Assembly: GCA_035689185.1 (NCBI GenBank)
Contig: DASSLY010000109.1
Coordinates: forward strand, 1-19,931
DNA: 19,931 nt
From: DASSLY01 sp035689185
GTDB taxonomy: Bacteria; Actinomycetota; Actinomycetes; Actinomycetales; Dermatophilaceae
Direction of reading: 5' to 3'
Positions within the stretch are counted from its first letter, which is position 1; every line of letters begins with the position of its first letter. Below, piece by piece: positions 1 through 7,204 of the stretch. Position numbers and translations under genes: made by a program. The notes under the pieces are model-generated. The model did not search any database. It saw only the letters and a program-made list of their open reading frames with translations, and had not been told where the DNA came from.

Positions 1-651
1 CAGGAGTACGACCTTGCCGGCGCCGCCACCGGTGTCGTGGAGCATGCCCGGCTGCTGGGACCGCACCGGGTCCGGCCCGGCGACGCCGTTGTGGCGCTCG
101 CGTCGTCCGGGTTGCACGCCAACGGGTACTCCCTGGTCCGGGCGGTCCTGCGAACTGCCCGCTGGTCGCTGGACCGGCACGTGCCGGACCTGGGCCGGAC
201 CTTGGGGGAGGAGCTGCTCGAGCCGACCCGCGTCTACGCGGCGGACCTGCGCGCCCTGATCCGCGCCGAGGGCCTCGACGTGCACGCGCTCAGCCACGTG
301 ACCGGCGGCGGGCTGGCCGCCAACCTGGCCCGGGTCCTGCCGCCCGGAGTGCTCGCCACCCTGGACCGGGCCAGCTGGACTCCGGCGCCGGTCTTCGACC
401 TGGTCCGCCAGCTCGGGCAGGTGCCGGTGCCCGACCTGGAGCGGACGCTGAACCTCGGCGTCGGGTTCGTCGTGGTGCTGCCGGCCACCCAGACCGACCG
501 GGCCGTCGAGATCTGCCGGGCACGCGGCATACCGGCGTGGCTGCTCGGCGAGGTGAGCGCGCGCGCGCCGCAGGTCGACGTCGACGTGACGCGTGGCGCC
601 AAGGGCGTCCAGGGCGGCTCAGTCCAACTGGTGGGAAGCCACCCGGCCTAG
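1..651 (+). CDS. purM: Phosphoribosylformylglycinamidine cyclo-ligase (AIR synthase), C-terminal part
   Basis: The reading frame is open from base 1, so the N-terminal part lies outside the window; about 216 codons remain of a family that is usually about 350 residues. PurM closes the imidazole ring in purine synthesis, turning FGAM and ATP into AIR in the cytoplasm. Seen here are the family motif SSGLHANGYSLVR near residues 35-47, the glycine-rich HVTGGGLAANLARVLP segment and the C-terminal FDLVRQLGQVP region with the LNLGVGFVVVLP strand. The gene ends with TAG, 22 nt before the convergent end of the DUF3073 gene. purM next to DUF3073, vdh and bldC is a conserved actinobacterial arrangement known from Streptomyces. 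It contains the rare Ile codon ATA in a GGC-ATA-CCG context at 526-533. Confidence 0.95.
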   Translation, partial: QEYDLAGAATGVVEHARLLGPHRVRPGDAVVALASSGLHANGYSLVRAVLRTARWSLDRHVPDLGRTLGEELLEPTRVYAADLRALIRAEGLDVHALSHVTGGGLAANLARVLPPGVLATLDRASWTPAPVFDLVRQLGQVPVPDLERTLNLGVGFVVVLPATQTDRAVEICRARGIPAWLLGEVSARAPQVDVDVTRGAKGVQGGSVQLVGSHPA

Positions 652-673
652 CATCGACCGGTCGGTGAGCCGC

Positions 674-886
674 TCAGGTCCGGGCGGACGCCCACCTGCC
701 GTAGTCGTCGTTCCCGTCGTCGTCGTCCACCGCAGGGTTGACCTCGGTGTCGACGGCCGCCGGGTGGACCGGCCGGGTCGATGCGTGTAGTTCCTGCTCA
801 AGCTTGGACAGGTCGGTGTCGGGGCTGAAGTACTTCAGCTCCCGGGCAACCTTGGTCTGCTTGGCTTTGGCCCGGCCGCGCCCCAT
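674..886 (-). CDS. DUF3073 family small basic/acidic protein
   Basis: A 70-residue protein with a lysine/arginine-rich start (MGRGRAKAKQTKVARELKY), a middle FSPDTDLSKLEQEL segment and an acidic tail with DDDDGNDD followed by YGRW. This is the DUF3073 family, restricted as far as I know to actinobacteria and without an assigned function. The ATG at 886 is chosen because a GAGGGGG ribosome binding site lies 7-8 nt upstream; the frame is open for six more codons to 904 but the family begins at MGRGR. It is convergent with purM and lies 108 nt downstream of vdh on the same strand, so it may be read with vdh or from its own promoter in that gap. Confidence 0.9.
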   Translation of the reverse strand: MGRGRAKAKQTKVARELKYFSPDTDLSKLEQELHASTRPVHPAAVDTEVNPAVDDDDGNDDYGRWASART

Positions 887-994
887 GGCGTGACCCCCTC
901 GCACGTCTGCCGGGTGGGCATCGAATGGGCCGCCGCGCTCGCGGCGACCTGGTCGGAGCCGGCCCGGGAATGTCGTATCTCCGTGGAGGCAACG

Positions 995-2128
995 CTACAC
1001 GGTGTGCGGCTGTTCCCGGCGACCGGTCCGGCTCGCCGCGGCGATGCGCTCCTCTGCCAGTCGCACCGCCGTCACCAGCGGGGATACCCGGTCGGCTTCG
1101 GCCCGGGCCAGCACTGCGGCGGTGGTGTCGAAGATGCCCGCCGTCCTGGCCGTGGCCCGGTCCAGGTCGAAGCCGTGCAGCTCGTCGCTGACCTGGATCA
1201 CCCCGCCGGCGTTCACCAGGAAGTCGGGCGCGTAGACGATGCCGCGCGCCTTCAGCCGGTCCGCGGTACCTCCGTGAAGGCGCTCGTCGGCCAGCTGGTT
1301 GTTCGCCCCGCCGCAGACCACCCGGGCGCGAAGCCGGTCCACCGCAGCGTCGTCCAGGCAGCCGCCGAGGGCACACGGTGCGTACACGTCCAACGCCGCC
1401 TCGCGCAGCGCCGCGGCGTCCGGCGCCACGAGGACCTGCGGGTAGTCCCCGCGCAGCCGGGCCACCGCGCTCTCGGTGACGTCGGTGACGACGACCAGCG
1501 CGCCGGCGCGCACCAGGTGCCCGGCCAGCCGGGCGCCCACCTTGCCGACGCCCTCGACCCCGACGGTGCGCCCGGCCAGCTCCGGGCTGCCCCAGACGTG
1601 GGCGGCCGCTGCGCGCATCGCTTGGAAGACCCCGTATGCGGTGAGCTCGCCCGAGTCGCCCGCCCCGCCGCGGTCCCGGCTGCGACCGGTCGCGAACCGG
1701 GTGGTCTCGCCGATCGTGTCCATGTCCGCCACGGTCGTGCCGATGTCGCACGCGGTCACGTAGCGCCCACCCAGGCTGTCGACGAACCGCCCGTAGGCCC
1801 GAAGCAGCTCCGCGGTCTTGACCACGCGCGGATCGCCCAGGATGACCGCCTTGCCACCGCCGTGGTCCAGCCCGGCGGCGGCGTTCTTCAGCGTCATCGA
1901 GCGCGCGAGCCGCAGCACGTCGGCCAGGGCCGGACCCACCCCGGGGTAGGGCAGGCACCGCGTCCCGCCGAGCGCCGGACCCAGGACCGTGGAGGAGATC
2001 GCCACGATGGCTCGCAGGCCCGTGTGCTCGTCGTGGCGGAACGCCACCTCCTCGGGCTCGAAGACACGGTCGTCGAAGCCGGGTGGCGGCGCGTCCGGGT
2101 GGTTGTCGGCCGGGCTGGTGAAGGCCAC
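995..2128 (-). CDS. vdh: Valine (branched-chain amino acid) dehydrogenase, NAD-dependent
   Basis: A 377-residue Glu/Leu/Phe/Val dehydrogenase family enzyme that oxidatively deaminates branched-chain amino acids to 2-oxo acids in the cytoplasm, feeding catabolism and acyl-CoA precursors. Visible signatures are GPALGGTR (residues 50-57), the catalytic lysines K81 and K93 in the MTLKNAAAGLDHGGGKAV region (12 residues apart, as in leucine dehydrogenase), the GDSGELTAYGV segment, the Rossmann GVGKVG at 193-198, and APDFLVNAGGVIQV near the C-terminus. It looks closest to Streptomyces Vdh. The start is GTG at 2128; no Shine-Dalgarno sequence is visible but TACGCT lies 7 nt upstream, so the message may be leaderless. 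It is divergent from bldC. Leucine rather than valine preference cannot be excluded. Confidence 0.92.
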   Translation of the reverse strand: MAFTSPADNHPDAPPPGFDDRVFEPEEVAFRHDEHTGLRAIVAISSTVLGPALGGTRCLPYPGVGPALADVLRLARSMTLKNAAAGLDHGGGKAVILGDPRVVKTAELLRAYGRFVDSLGGRYVTACDIGTTVADMDTIGETTRFATGRSRDRGGAGDSGELTAYGVFQAMRAAAAHVWGSPELAGRTVGVEGVGKVGARLAGHLVRAGALVVVTDVTESAVARLRGDYPQVLVAPDAAALREAALDVYAPCALGGCLDDAAVDRLRARVVCGGANNQLADERLHGGTADRLKARGIVYAPDFLVNAGGVIQVSDELHGFDLDRATARTAGIFDTTAAVLARAEADRVSPLVTAVRLAEERIAAASRTGRREQPHTV

Positions 2129-2135
2129 GACGGCC

Positions 2136-2141
2136 AGCGTA
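2136..2141 (-). promoter_or_regulatory. Possible -10 box of a leaderless vdh promoter
   Basis: TACGCT on the minus strand fits the actinobacterial TANNNT -10 pattern and lies 7 nt before the vdh GTG at 2128, which has no Shine-Dalgarno sequence. That places a transcript start at or next to the start codon. No convincing -35 box is seen. Confidence 0.4.
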
Positions 2142-2192
2142 GAGGCAGGACTCCACGGCGGTGCCTAGGACGAATGTGGTGGTCACAGCGAG

Positions 2193-2216
2193 GGTGACTA
2201 GGAGTGACTAGTCACT
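2193..2216. promoter_or_regulatory. Putative operator: 14-bp perfect palindrome plus a direct-repeat half-site
   Basis: AGTGACTAGTCACT at 2203-2216 is a perfect palindrome. A further GTGACTA lies at 2194-2200, exactly 10 nt (one helical turn) from the one at 2204-2210, and an inverted GTCAC sits at 2182-2186. The cluster is about 75-100 nt upstream of vdh and about 190 nt upstream of bldC. This looks like a binding site for a dimeric regulator, most simply of vdh. The regulator is not identified. Confidence 0.5.
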
Positions 2217-2404
2217 TTGGGCCGGGTCGTATGGTCCGTCCGGATCGTTCCCTTTGCGCAGCAGTTGCCAGAAAATGAAACTCCATACCGAAGGCTGGTC
2301 CGCGCCTTACGCTTTCAACACCGAGTCCATGAGACCCCGGCCGGTGCCTCGGCGCCGGAGTAACCGAACCGGCGTTATCGCCCTCAACGCCCTGGAGGCA
2401 CCGC
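2217..2404 (+). promoter_or_regulatory. bldC leader and promoter region
   Basis: This non-coding stretch is noticeably richer in A/T than its surroundings around 2258-2320, as expected for a promoter, but no single -35/-10 pair stands out; TACGCT at 2308-2313 is a possible -10. It holds the near-perfect inverted repeat CCGGTGCC/GGCGCCGG around 2340-2358, which could fold in the leader RNA. The bldC ribosome binding site GGAGG is at 2394-2398, 6 nt before the ATG. Confidence 0.4.
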
Positions 2405-2602
2405 ATGACCACCCGACCTGTCGACGCCGAGGCGTTGCTGACCCCCGCCGAGGTCGCGGCCCTCTTCCGCGTCGACCCCAAGACGGTCACGCGGTGGGCC
2501 AAGGCCGGCAAGCTGACCTCGCTGCGAACCCTCGGCGGTCACCGCCGTTACCGCGAGTCCGAGGTCCGCGAGCTGCTCGGAGGCACGAACCTGGCGTCCT
2601 GA
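2405..2602 (+). CDS. bldC: BldC, MerR-like winged-helix developmental regulator
   Basis: A 65-residue, single-domain DNA-binding protein made almost entirely of a MerR-type winged helix: LLTPAEVAALFRVDPKTVTRW (helix-turn-helix) followed by AKAGKLTSLRTLGGHRRYRE (wing). It is close to full identity with Streptomyces BldC as I remember it, and the length is normal for the family (about 68). In Streptomyces BldC binds direct repeats cooperatively and controls the timing of development; orthologues also occur in non-sporulating actinobacteria, so its role here is open. The start has a good GGAGG 6 nt upstream. A hairpin follows the stop codon by 11 nt. Confidence 0.95.
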   Translation: MTTRPVDAEALLTPAEVAALFRVDPKTVTRWAKAGKLTSLRTLGGHRRYRESEVRELLGGTNLAS

Positions 2603-2613
2603 GCCCTGGTGCC

Positions 2614-2632
2614 TCCGGCCGTCCTGGCCGGA
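2614..2632 (+). terminator. Hairpin terminator after bldC
   Basis: TCCGGCC (2614-2620), 5-nt loop, GGCCGGA (2626-2632): a perfect 7-bp GC stem starting 11 nt after the bldC stop. There is no U-tract, as is common in actinobacteria. It suggests bldC is monocistronic. Confidence 0.5.
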
Positions 2633-2723
2633 CCGACCGCAGGGGTCGAGACGGTTTCCAGCTCGATGTCGTGGCCGACCCCGATCCGAGCAGCAGCAGC
2701 GCGCGTGGACGAGTCCGGTCACC

Positions 2724-3278
2724 ATGGACACCGTGGTCCACAGCATCGAACTGCTCCTGGACGGCGCCCGTGACGGCGCCCGTGATGATGCCGCCCTCCG
2801 CCACCAGTGGGAAGCCCTGGCCGCAGCCGGTCTGCCGAGCCAGGCGCACCATACCGGAGCGACCAACCGGCCGCACGTGACCCTGGTGGCCTGCTCCCAC
2901 GTGGACGCCCGGGTCGAACCGGCTCTGGTACGCGCGACCCGGGCGCTTCCGCTGCGGGTCGCCCTCGGTCCGCTCACCTGCTTCGGCGCCGGGCCGTTCG
3001 TGCTGGTCCGCCTGGTCGTGCCCACCGCCGACCTGCTGGCGCTGCAGGCGCTGGTGCATCAAGCCTGCGGCGCCGCCACGATGCTCGGCCCCAACTTCGC
3101 CGCCGGCCGCTGGGTGCCGCACGTCACCCTGGCCCGGCGGCTGCCCGCTGATCAGGTCGGCCGGGCGCTGGCAAGCCTGGCCCGGCTGGGGCCGGCAGAG
3201 GTCGAGCTGACCGCTGCCCGGCACTGGGACGGCGTCCGCAAGGCCGAGTGGCCGGTGGGGGCTGACAGCCCACCGTGA
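2724..3278 (+). CDS. 2'-5' RNA ligase family protein (2H phosphoesterase)
   Basis: A 184-residue protein with the two HxT motifs that define the 2H phosphoesterase superfamily: RPHVTL with H51 and T53, and VPHVTLA with H133 and T135. The two histidines form the active site for making or opening 2'-5' or 2',3'-cyclic phosphodiester bonds. The physiological substrate of such actinobacterial proteins is generally unknown. A 12-bp tandem duplication near the N-terminus encodes GARDGARD (about residues 14-21). The start is ATG with only a weak purine stretch upstream, so a different start is possible. It stands alone between the bldC hairpin and the first MoxR module. Confidence 0.85.
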   Translation: MDTVVHSIELLLDGARDGARDDAALRHQWEALAAAGLPSQAHHTGATNRPHVTLVACSHVDARVEPALVRATRALPLRVALGPLTCFGAGPFVLVRLVVPTADLLALQALVHQACGAATMLGPNFAAGRWVPHVTLARRLPADQVGRALASLARLGPAEVELTAARHWDGVRKAEWPVGADSPP

Positions 3279-3300
3279 CCGGCCTGCGAAGTGACTGTGA

Positions 3301-3321
3301 GTGTCCTCCGGCCTGGGACAC
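3301..3321. promoter_or_regulatory. Inverted repeat upstream of the first MoxR module
   Basis: GTGTCC (3301-3306) and GGACAC (3316-3321) form a perfect 6-bp inverted repeat with a 9-nt loop, between the 2H-phosphoesterase stop and the ATG at 3351. It could be a weak terminator for the upstream gene or an operator for the MoxR operon. TTAACT at 3339-3344 lies at -12 to -7 of that ATG and could be a degenerate -10 box. Confidence 0.3.
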
Positions 3322-3350
3322 CGGGCAGGCGGGCATCGTTAACTGAGGTC

Positions 3351-3439
3351 ATGACGGACACTTCCACCCCACCGGCACCGACCGGCTGCCGCCGGAGACC
3401 CTGCGCCTGGAGCGCGCGCTCCTCGAAGTCAAACGCGTC
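3351..3439 (+). other. Displaced 5' end of moxR, out of frame by one base
   Basis: Translated in the moxR frame, this stretch gives DRLPPETLRLERALLEVKRV, which aligns with LEQALYEVKK at the start of the second MoxR in this window. So the homology continues upstream of the ATG at 3440. Yet the moxR frame has no ATG, GTG or TTG between a stop at 3344-3346 and 3440. The ATG at 3351 begins MTDTST in the neighbouring frame. One additional C in the CCCC run at 3367-3370 would give a continuous protein starting MTDTSTPTGTDRLPPETLRL. Either a base is missing (error or mutation) or a CTG is used as start; CTG at 3407 has GGAG 9 nt upstream. Confidence 0.7.
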
Positions 3440-4429
3440 ATGGTCGGCCAGGACCACCTCATCGAACGCCTCATGGTCAGCCTCATCGCCGGTGGACACT
3501 GCTTGCTGGAGGGCGTCCCCGGCGTCGCGAAGACCCTGGCCGCCCGCACCCTGGCCACCGTCGTCGGTGGTGACTTCAAGCGGCTGCAGTTCACCCCGGA
3601 CCTGGTGCCGGCCGACATCACCGGCACTCGCATCTACCGGGCCTCCACCGAGTCCTTCGACGTCGAGCTCGGTCCGGTCTTCGGCAACATCGTGCTCGCG
3701 GACGAGATCAACCGCGCTCCCGCGAAGGTCCAGTCCGCGCTGCTGGAGGCCATGGCCGAGCACCAGGTGTCTCTCGGCGGGCACACCTACCCGCTGCCGT
3801 CGCCGTTCCTGGTGCTCGCCACCCAGAACCCGATCGAGTCCGAGGGCGTGTACGCCCTGCCGGAGGCCCAGCGCGACCGGTTCCTCATGCGCGTCGTCGT
3901 CCCGCTGCCCAGCGACGTCGAGGAGCGGCGCATCCTGGACCGGGTCGGGGTCAGCACCCCGACCGTGAGCCAGGTGCTCAGCTCCCAGGAACTGCTCTCC
4001 CTGCAGCACCGGGCGACCGAGGTGTTCGTGCACGACGCGGTCGCGGACTACGCCGTCCGGCTGGTGGTCGCGACCCGCGACCCGGTGCGGCACGGCATAC
4101 CGGACGTGGCCCGGCAGCTGGCCCTGGGAGCCAGCCCGCGCGCGACGCTGGGGCTTGTCGCGGGGGCACGCGCGCTCGCGCTGATGCGGGGGCGGGAGTA
4201 TGTCGTGCCGCAGGACGTGCGGGACCTGGCGGTTGACGTGATCGCCCACCGGCTGGTGCTGGCCTTCGACGCCCTCGCCGACGGCGTGGACCCCCGCGTG
4301 ATCGTCGGGCAGGTCCTGGCCGCGGTGCCGGAGCCGCAGGTGGCCCCCGCCCGAGATCACCACGACCAGCGGGAGCAGCGGGAGCAGCAGAGCCAGCCGG
4401 CGCCGCAGGCGATCGGTGGCGCCGCGTGA
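3440..4429 (+). CDS. MoxR family AAA+ ATPase (first copy), 5' end frameshifted
   Basis: The intact frame encodes 329 residues; the natural protein is probably about 359 (see 3351-3439). MoxR ATPases are cytoplasmic hexameric chaperone-like machines thought to activate or load metal onto VWA-domain partners. Seen: Walker A GVPGVAKT (25-32), FTPDLVPADITGTR (51-64), Walker B VLADEINRAPAK (85-96), sensor-1 ATQNPIESEG (127-136), arginine finger region EAQRDRF (142-148) and the lid domain LGASPRATLGLV. The C-terminus ends in a glutamine-rich tail with QRE repeats that the second MoxR lacks. No ribosome binding site precedes the ATG at 3440, another sign that it is not the true start. The stop overlaps the DUF58 start by 4 nt. 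Confidence 0.9.
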   Translation: MVGQDHLIERLMVSLIAGGHCLLEGVPGVAKTLAARTLATVVGGDFKRLQFTPDLVPADITGTRIYRASTESFDVELGPVFGNIVLADEINRAPAKVQSALLEAMAEHQVSLGGHTYPLPSPFLVLATQNPIESEGVYALPEAQRDRFLMRVVVPLPSDVEERRILDRVGVSTPTVSQVLSSQELLSLQHRATEVFVHDAVADYAVRLVVATRDPVRHGIPDVARQLALGASPRATLGLVAGARALALMRGREYVVPQDVRDLAVDVIAHRLVLAFDALADGVDPRVIVGQVLAAVPEPQVAPARDHHDQREQREQQSQPAPQAIGGAA

Positions 4430-5388
4430 GCGTCAACATCCCGGTCGTCGCCCTGCGTGACCTCGCGCCGGAGGCGGCGCTGCGGCGGCTGGAGCTTGCC
4501 GTCGGGCGCCGGATCGACGGCCTGCTCACCGGCGACCACGTCGGTGCCCTGCCCGGCCCGGGTAGCGAGAACGCCGACGCCCGGCTGTACCAGCCCGGCC
4601 AGGACGACGTCCGTCGGATCGACTGGAACGTCACCGCCCGGACCACCGACGTCCACGTGCGCGACGCCATGGCCGACCGCGAGCTGGAGACCTGGGCGCT
4701 GGTCGATGCCAGCGCCAGCATGGACTTCGGCACGGCGGCGATGGAGAAGCGTGACGTCGCGGCGGCGGTGACCGTCGCCCTGGCCTGCATCGCCTCCCGC
4801 AGCGGCGACGCCTTCGGCGCGTACGCGGTCGGGCCGTACGGGTTGCAGTCCTCACCGCTGCGCAGCGGCCGGGCCCACCAGTTGATGGTGCTTCGTGCGC
4901 TCTGCGCGGCCACCCGGGCCGAGCCAGGAATGCCGTCCGCGACCCTGGCCGACGGCCTGGTGCGGCTGGCCCGGCACCGCCGCCGCGGGATGCGGATCGT
5001 GGTGTCCGACCTGCTCGACCCGGACCAGTCCAACTGGGCGCTGCCGCTGCGCCGGCTCGCGGCGACCCAGCGGGTGCTCGTGGTCGAGGTGGTGGACCCC
5101 AGGGAGCTGGACCTGCCGGCAATGGGCTACCTCACCCTGGTCGACCCGGAGACCGGCCGCACCCGCGAGGTCGACACCGGCTCGCGGAGGCTGCGCGAGC
5201 GCTTCGCGCGGGTCGCCCGGGAGCACCGGCAGGACAACGCGACCGCGATCCGGGCCACCGGTGCAGCCCACCTGGTCGTCGGCACCGACGGTGACTGGCT
5301 GCGCGAACTGGTCCGGTTCATCGAGCGGCAGCGCCGGCTGCGGCTGGGCGCCGCCCTGCCTGCCATGGCGTCGGGAGGTGCCCGTTGA
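4426..5388 (+). CDS. DUF58 domain protein (first copy), MoxR partner
   Basis: A 320-residue protein of the DUF58 family, which has a von Willebrand A-like fold and is almost always encoded beside MoxR. The signature YQPGQDDVRRIDWNVTART is at about 55-73, and a metal-site DxSxS (DASAS) at 94-98. Further family features are RRRGMRIVVSDLLD and LVVEVVDPREL. It starts at GTG within the moxR stop (GTGA overlap), so translation is probably coupled. The end is a run of basic residues and LRLGAALPAM. No transmembrane segment is obvious, so it is probably cytoplasmic or at the inner face of the membrane with the next protein. It likely scaffolds MoxR with the VWA protein. Confidence 0.92.
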   Translation: MSVNIPVVALRDLAPEAALRRLELAVGRRIDGLLTGDHVGALPGPGSENADARLYQPGQDDVRRIDWNVTARTTDVHVRDAMADRELETWALVDASASMDFGTAAMEKRDVAAAVTVALACIASRSGDAFGAYAVGPYGLQSSPLRSGRAHQLMVLRALCAATRAEPGMPSATLADGLVRLARHRRRGMRIVVSDLLDPDQSNWALPLRRLAATQRVLVVEVVDPRELDLPAMGYLTLVDPETGRTREVDTGSRRLRERFARVAREHRQDNATAIRATGAAHLVVGTDGDWLRELVRFIERQRRLRLGAALPAMASGGAR

Positions 5389-6323
5389 CGTTCCTGGAGC
5401 CCGGGCGGCTGTTGCTGCTCCTCGGGGTGGCCGCGCTCGCGGTCGTCTACGTCGTGATGCAGCGCCGACGCAAGAGGTATGCCGTGCGGTTCGCCGCGCT
5501 GCCCCTGTTGGACCGGGTCGCGCCGAAGGGTCCCGGCTGGAGGCGGCACCTGCCGGCGGCGGCGTACCTGCTGATGGGCGCGGCCCTGGTGACCGCGTTC
5601 GCCCGGCCGGAGGCCGAGACGAAGGTGCCCCGGGAGGAGGCGACGGTGGTGGTGGCCCTGGACGTGTCCAACTCGATGATGGCCACCGACGTGACGCCGG
5701 ACCGGATCACCGTGGCGAAGGCGGCGGCGGGGTCGTTCGTCGAGCAGCTGCCGGACCCGCTGCGCGTCGGTCTGGTGACCTTCGCCTCCAGCGCCCAGGT
5801 GCCGGTCCCACCGACGACCGACCACCAGCAGGTGGAACAGGCGATTCACGAGGTGGCCCTGCGCGGCGGCACGGCGATCGGCGACGCGCTCATCGCCGCC
5901 GTGCAGTCGGTGCGGGCCGCGTCGACGGATGCGGCGGTGCCGGCCCGGATCGTGCTGCTCTCCGACGGCGCCAACGTCGCCGGGAGCCCGGTCTCCGACG
6001 GCATCCAGGCGGCCACCGAGGCCGGCATACCGGTTTCGACGATCGCCTATGGCAGCGAGGACGGCAGCGTGACCATCAACGGCCGCACGATCCCCGTGCC
6101 GGCCGACGCCGAGACCCTGGCCCAGGTCGCTGAGCAGACCGGCGGCAAGGCGTACCAGGCCGCCAGCGCGGCGGAGCTGAACGAGGTCTATGAGGACCTC
6201 AGCAGCTCGATCGGCTTCCGGCTGGAACGCACCGAGGTCACCAGCTGGTTCGTCGGCGCCGCCCTGGCGCTCGCGCTGCTGGCCGCAGCCGGCTCGCTGG
6301 TCTGGTTCAGCCGCCTGCCCTGA
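5385..6323 (+). CDS. VWA-domain membrane protein, BatA-like (first module)
   Basis: A 312-residue membrane protein with the aerotolerance/BatA layout: two N-terminal transmembrane helices (about 8-24 and 58-73) with a basic loop, an extracytoplasmic or membrane-apposed VWA domain, and a C-terminal helix (about 284-308). The MIDAS metal site is complete: DVSNS (93-97), T163 in GGTAIGD, and D194 in LLSDG. It starts with TTG overlapping the DUF58 stop (TTGA), with GGGAGG 7 nt upstream. It is the last gene of this module; unlike the second module there is no second VWA gene. It ends 18 nt from the convergent coiled-coil gene. Contains GGTATGCC (5476) and GGCATACC (6024). Confidence 0.92.
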   Translation: MTFLEPGRLLLLLGVAALAVVYVVMQRRRKRYAVRFAALPLLDRVAPKGPGWRRHLPAAAYLLMGAALVTAFARPEAETKVPREEATVVVALDVSNSMMATDVTPDRITVAKAAAGSFVEQLPDPLRVGLVTFASSAQVPVPPTTDHQQVEQAIHEVALRGGTAIGDALIAAVQSVRAASTDAAVPARIVLLSDGANVAGSPVSDGIQAATEAGIPVSTIAYGSEDGSVTINGRTIPVPADAETLAQVAEQTGGKAYQAASAAELNEVYEDLSSSIGFRLERTEVTSWFVGAALALALLAAAGSLVWFSRLP

Positions 6324-6341
6324 CCGGACGCCTCGCGGGGA

Positions 6342-7196
6342 TCAGCCGCGGGCCGCGTCCAGCTCGACGATGGCCACGCGGACGGCCTGCTCGGCGTCGC
6401 GGTGCGCCCGCCCCGCCCGGCCGTGCTCGGTGGTCAGCCGGAGCAGCTCCTCCCGGGCCCGCTCCAGCTGTCCCTCCAGGTCCTCGACCCGGGTGGCCGC
6501 CGCGTCCAGCCGAGCGGTGACCTCCCCGAGTTCCGCCTCCGCCGCCGCCAACGCTGCCGCCGCCAGTCGCGCGCTCCGCTCGGCCTTGGCCATCCGTTGG
6601 GTGGCCGCCCGGCCGGCCGCGGCTGTTTTCGCTTGCCGTGTCGCGGGGGTGGTCGAGTTCGGGTCGCCGCCGCGGACCAGGGTCAACCGGCCGGCCGTGG
6701 CCCCGGACACGTCCACCTCGCCCAGCCCGGCGTAGGACAGCGCCCGCGTGAGCGCTCCCGAGGCGACCGCCTCGGCCGCCGCCGCTGAGGAGACGGCCGC
6801 GGTGAGCGTCTCCGCCAGCTCCCGCCGCGCCGCGGGAGACAGCGGATGACCCCTGCTCGCCGCCGCGGCGGCGGCCATCTCCGTGGTCTCGCCGAGGATC
6901 CGGGTGCGCTCCCGGCCGAGCTCGCGCAGCTGGTCGCCGGCACCGCGCGCCTGGGCCCGCCGCAACCGGCCACCCAGGTCCAGCAGCGCTGCGACCTCGC
7001 CCGGTCGTTCGCGCACCATGAGGTTCACCGCCCAGGCCGCCGCTGACGGCTTGCGCAGCCCGCCGATCCGGCTGGACAGTGCGCGATCGTCCGCCGCCTT
7101 CGCCTGGGCGACCAGCTCGGATCGCAACGCGATGAACGCCTCCGGCGGCACGGCATACAGCCTGGTCACCGCCTCCTGCTCCTCCACACGGCTCAT
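6342..7196 (-). CDS. Conserved hypothetical coiled-coil protein
   Basis: A 284-residue soluble protein with no signal peptide or membrane helix. The N-terminal part contains the stretches LYAVPPEAFIALR and RIGGLRKPSAAAWAVNLM, which I recognise only as typical of uncharacterised actinobacterial proteins. The last third (about 200-278) is a long Ala/Glu/Arg-rich helix with clear heptad character (LEGQLERAREELLRL), predicted to form a coiled coil. The ATG at 7196 lies 8 nt after the CapA-like stop codon on the same strand, so the two are probably cotranscribed, although a good Shine-Dalgarno sequence is not seen. The frame stays open upstream, overlapping the capA gene, but with non-coding character. 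Function unknown. Confidence 0.75.
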   Translation of the reverse strand: MSRVEEQEAVTRLYAVPPEAFIALRSELVAQAKAADDRALSSRIGGLRKPSAAAWAVNLMVRERPGEVAALLDLGGRLRRAQARGAGDQLRELGRERTRILGETTEMAAAAAASRGHPLSPAARRELAETLTAAVSSAAAAEAVASGALTRALSYAGLGEVDVSGATAGRLTLVRGGDPNSTTPATRQAKTAAAGRAATQRMAKAERSARLAAAALAAAEAELGEVTARLDAAATRVEDLEGQLERAREELLRLTTEHGRAGRAHRDAEQAVRVAIVELDAARG

Positions 7197-7204
7197 CGTG
7201 GCAC

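Noticed and set aside
449..476. TGAACC-N16-CGTGGT inside purM as a second SigL-type promoter
   Set aside because: It lies within the purM coding region with no gene start downstream on that strand at a sensible distance; kept only as a reminder of chance matches.
655..664. CGACCGGTCG palindrome between purM and the DUF3073 gene as terminator
   Set aside because: A self-complementary 10-mer without a loop or U-tract does not form a convincing hairpin.
890..2197. 435-codon open frame on the + strand antisense to vdh
   Set aside because: Low-complexity Arg/Gly/His composition; the opposite strand carries the dehydrogenase with catalytic lysines and Rossmann motif.
3291..3968. 225-codon frame starting around ATG 3351 as a separate gene
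   Set aside because: After the first dozen codons it is Ser/Arg/Pro/Thr-rich shadow sequence of moxR; only its first few codons probably belong to the true moxR start.
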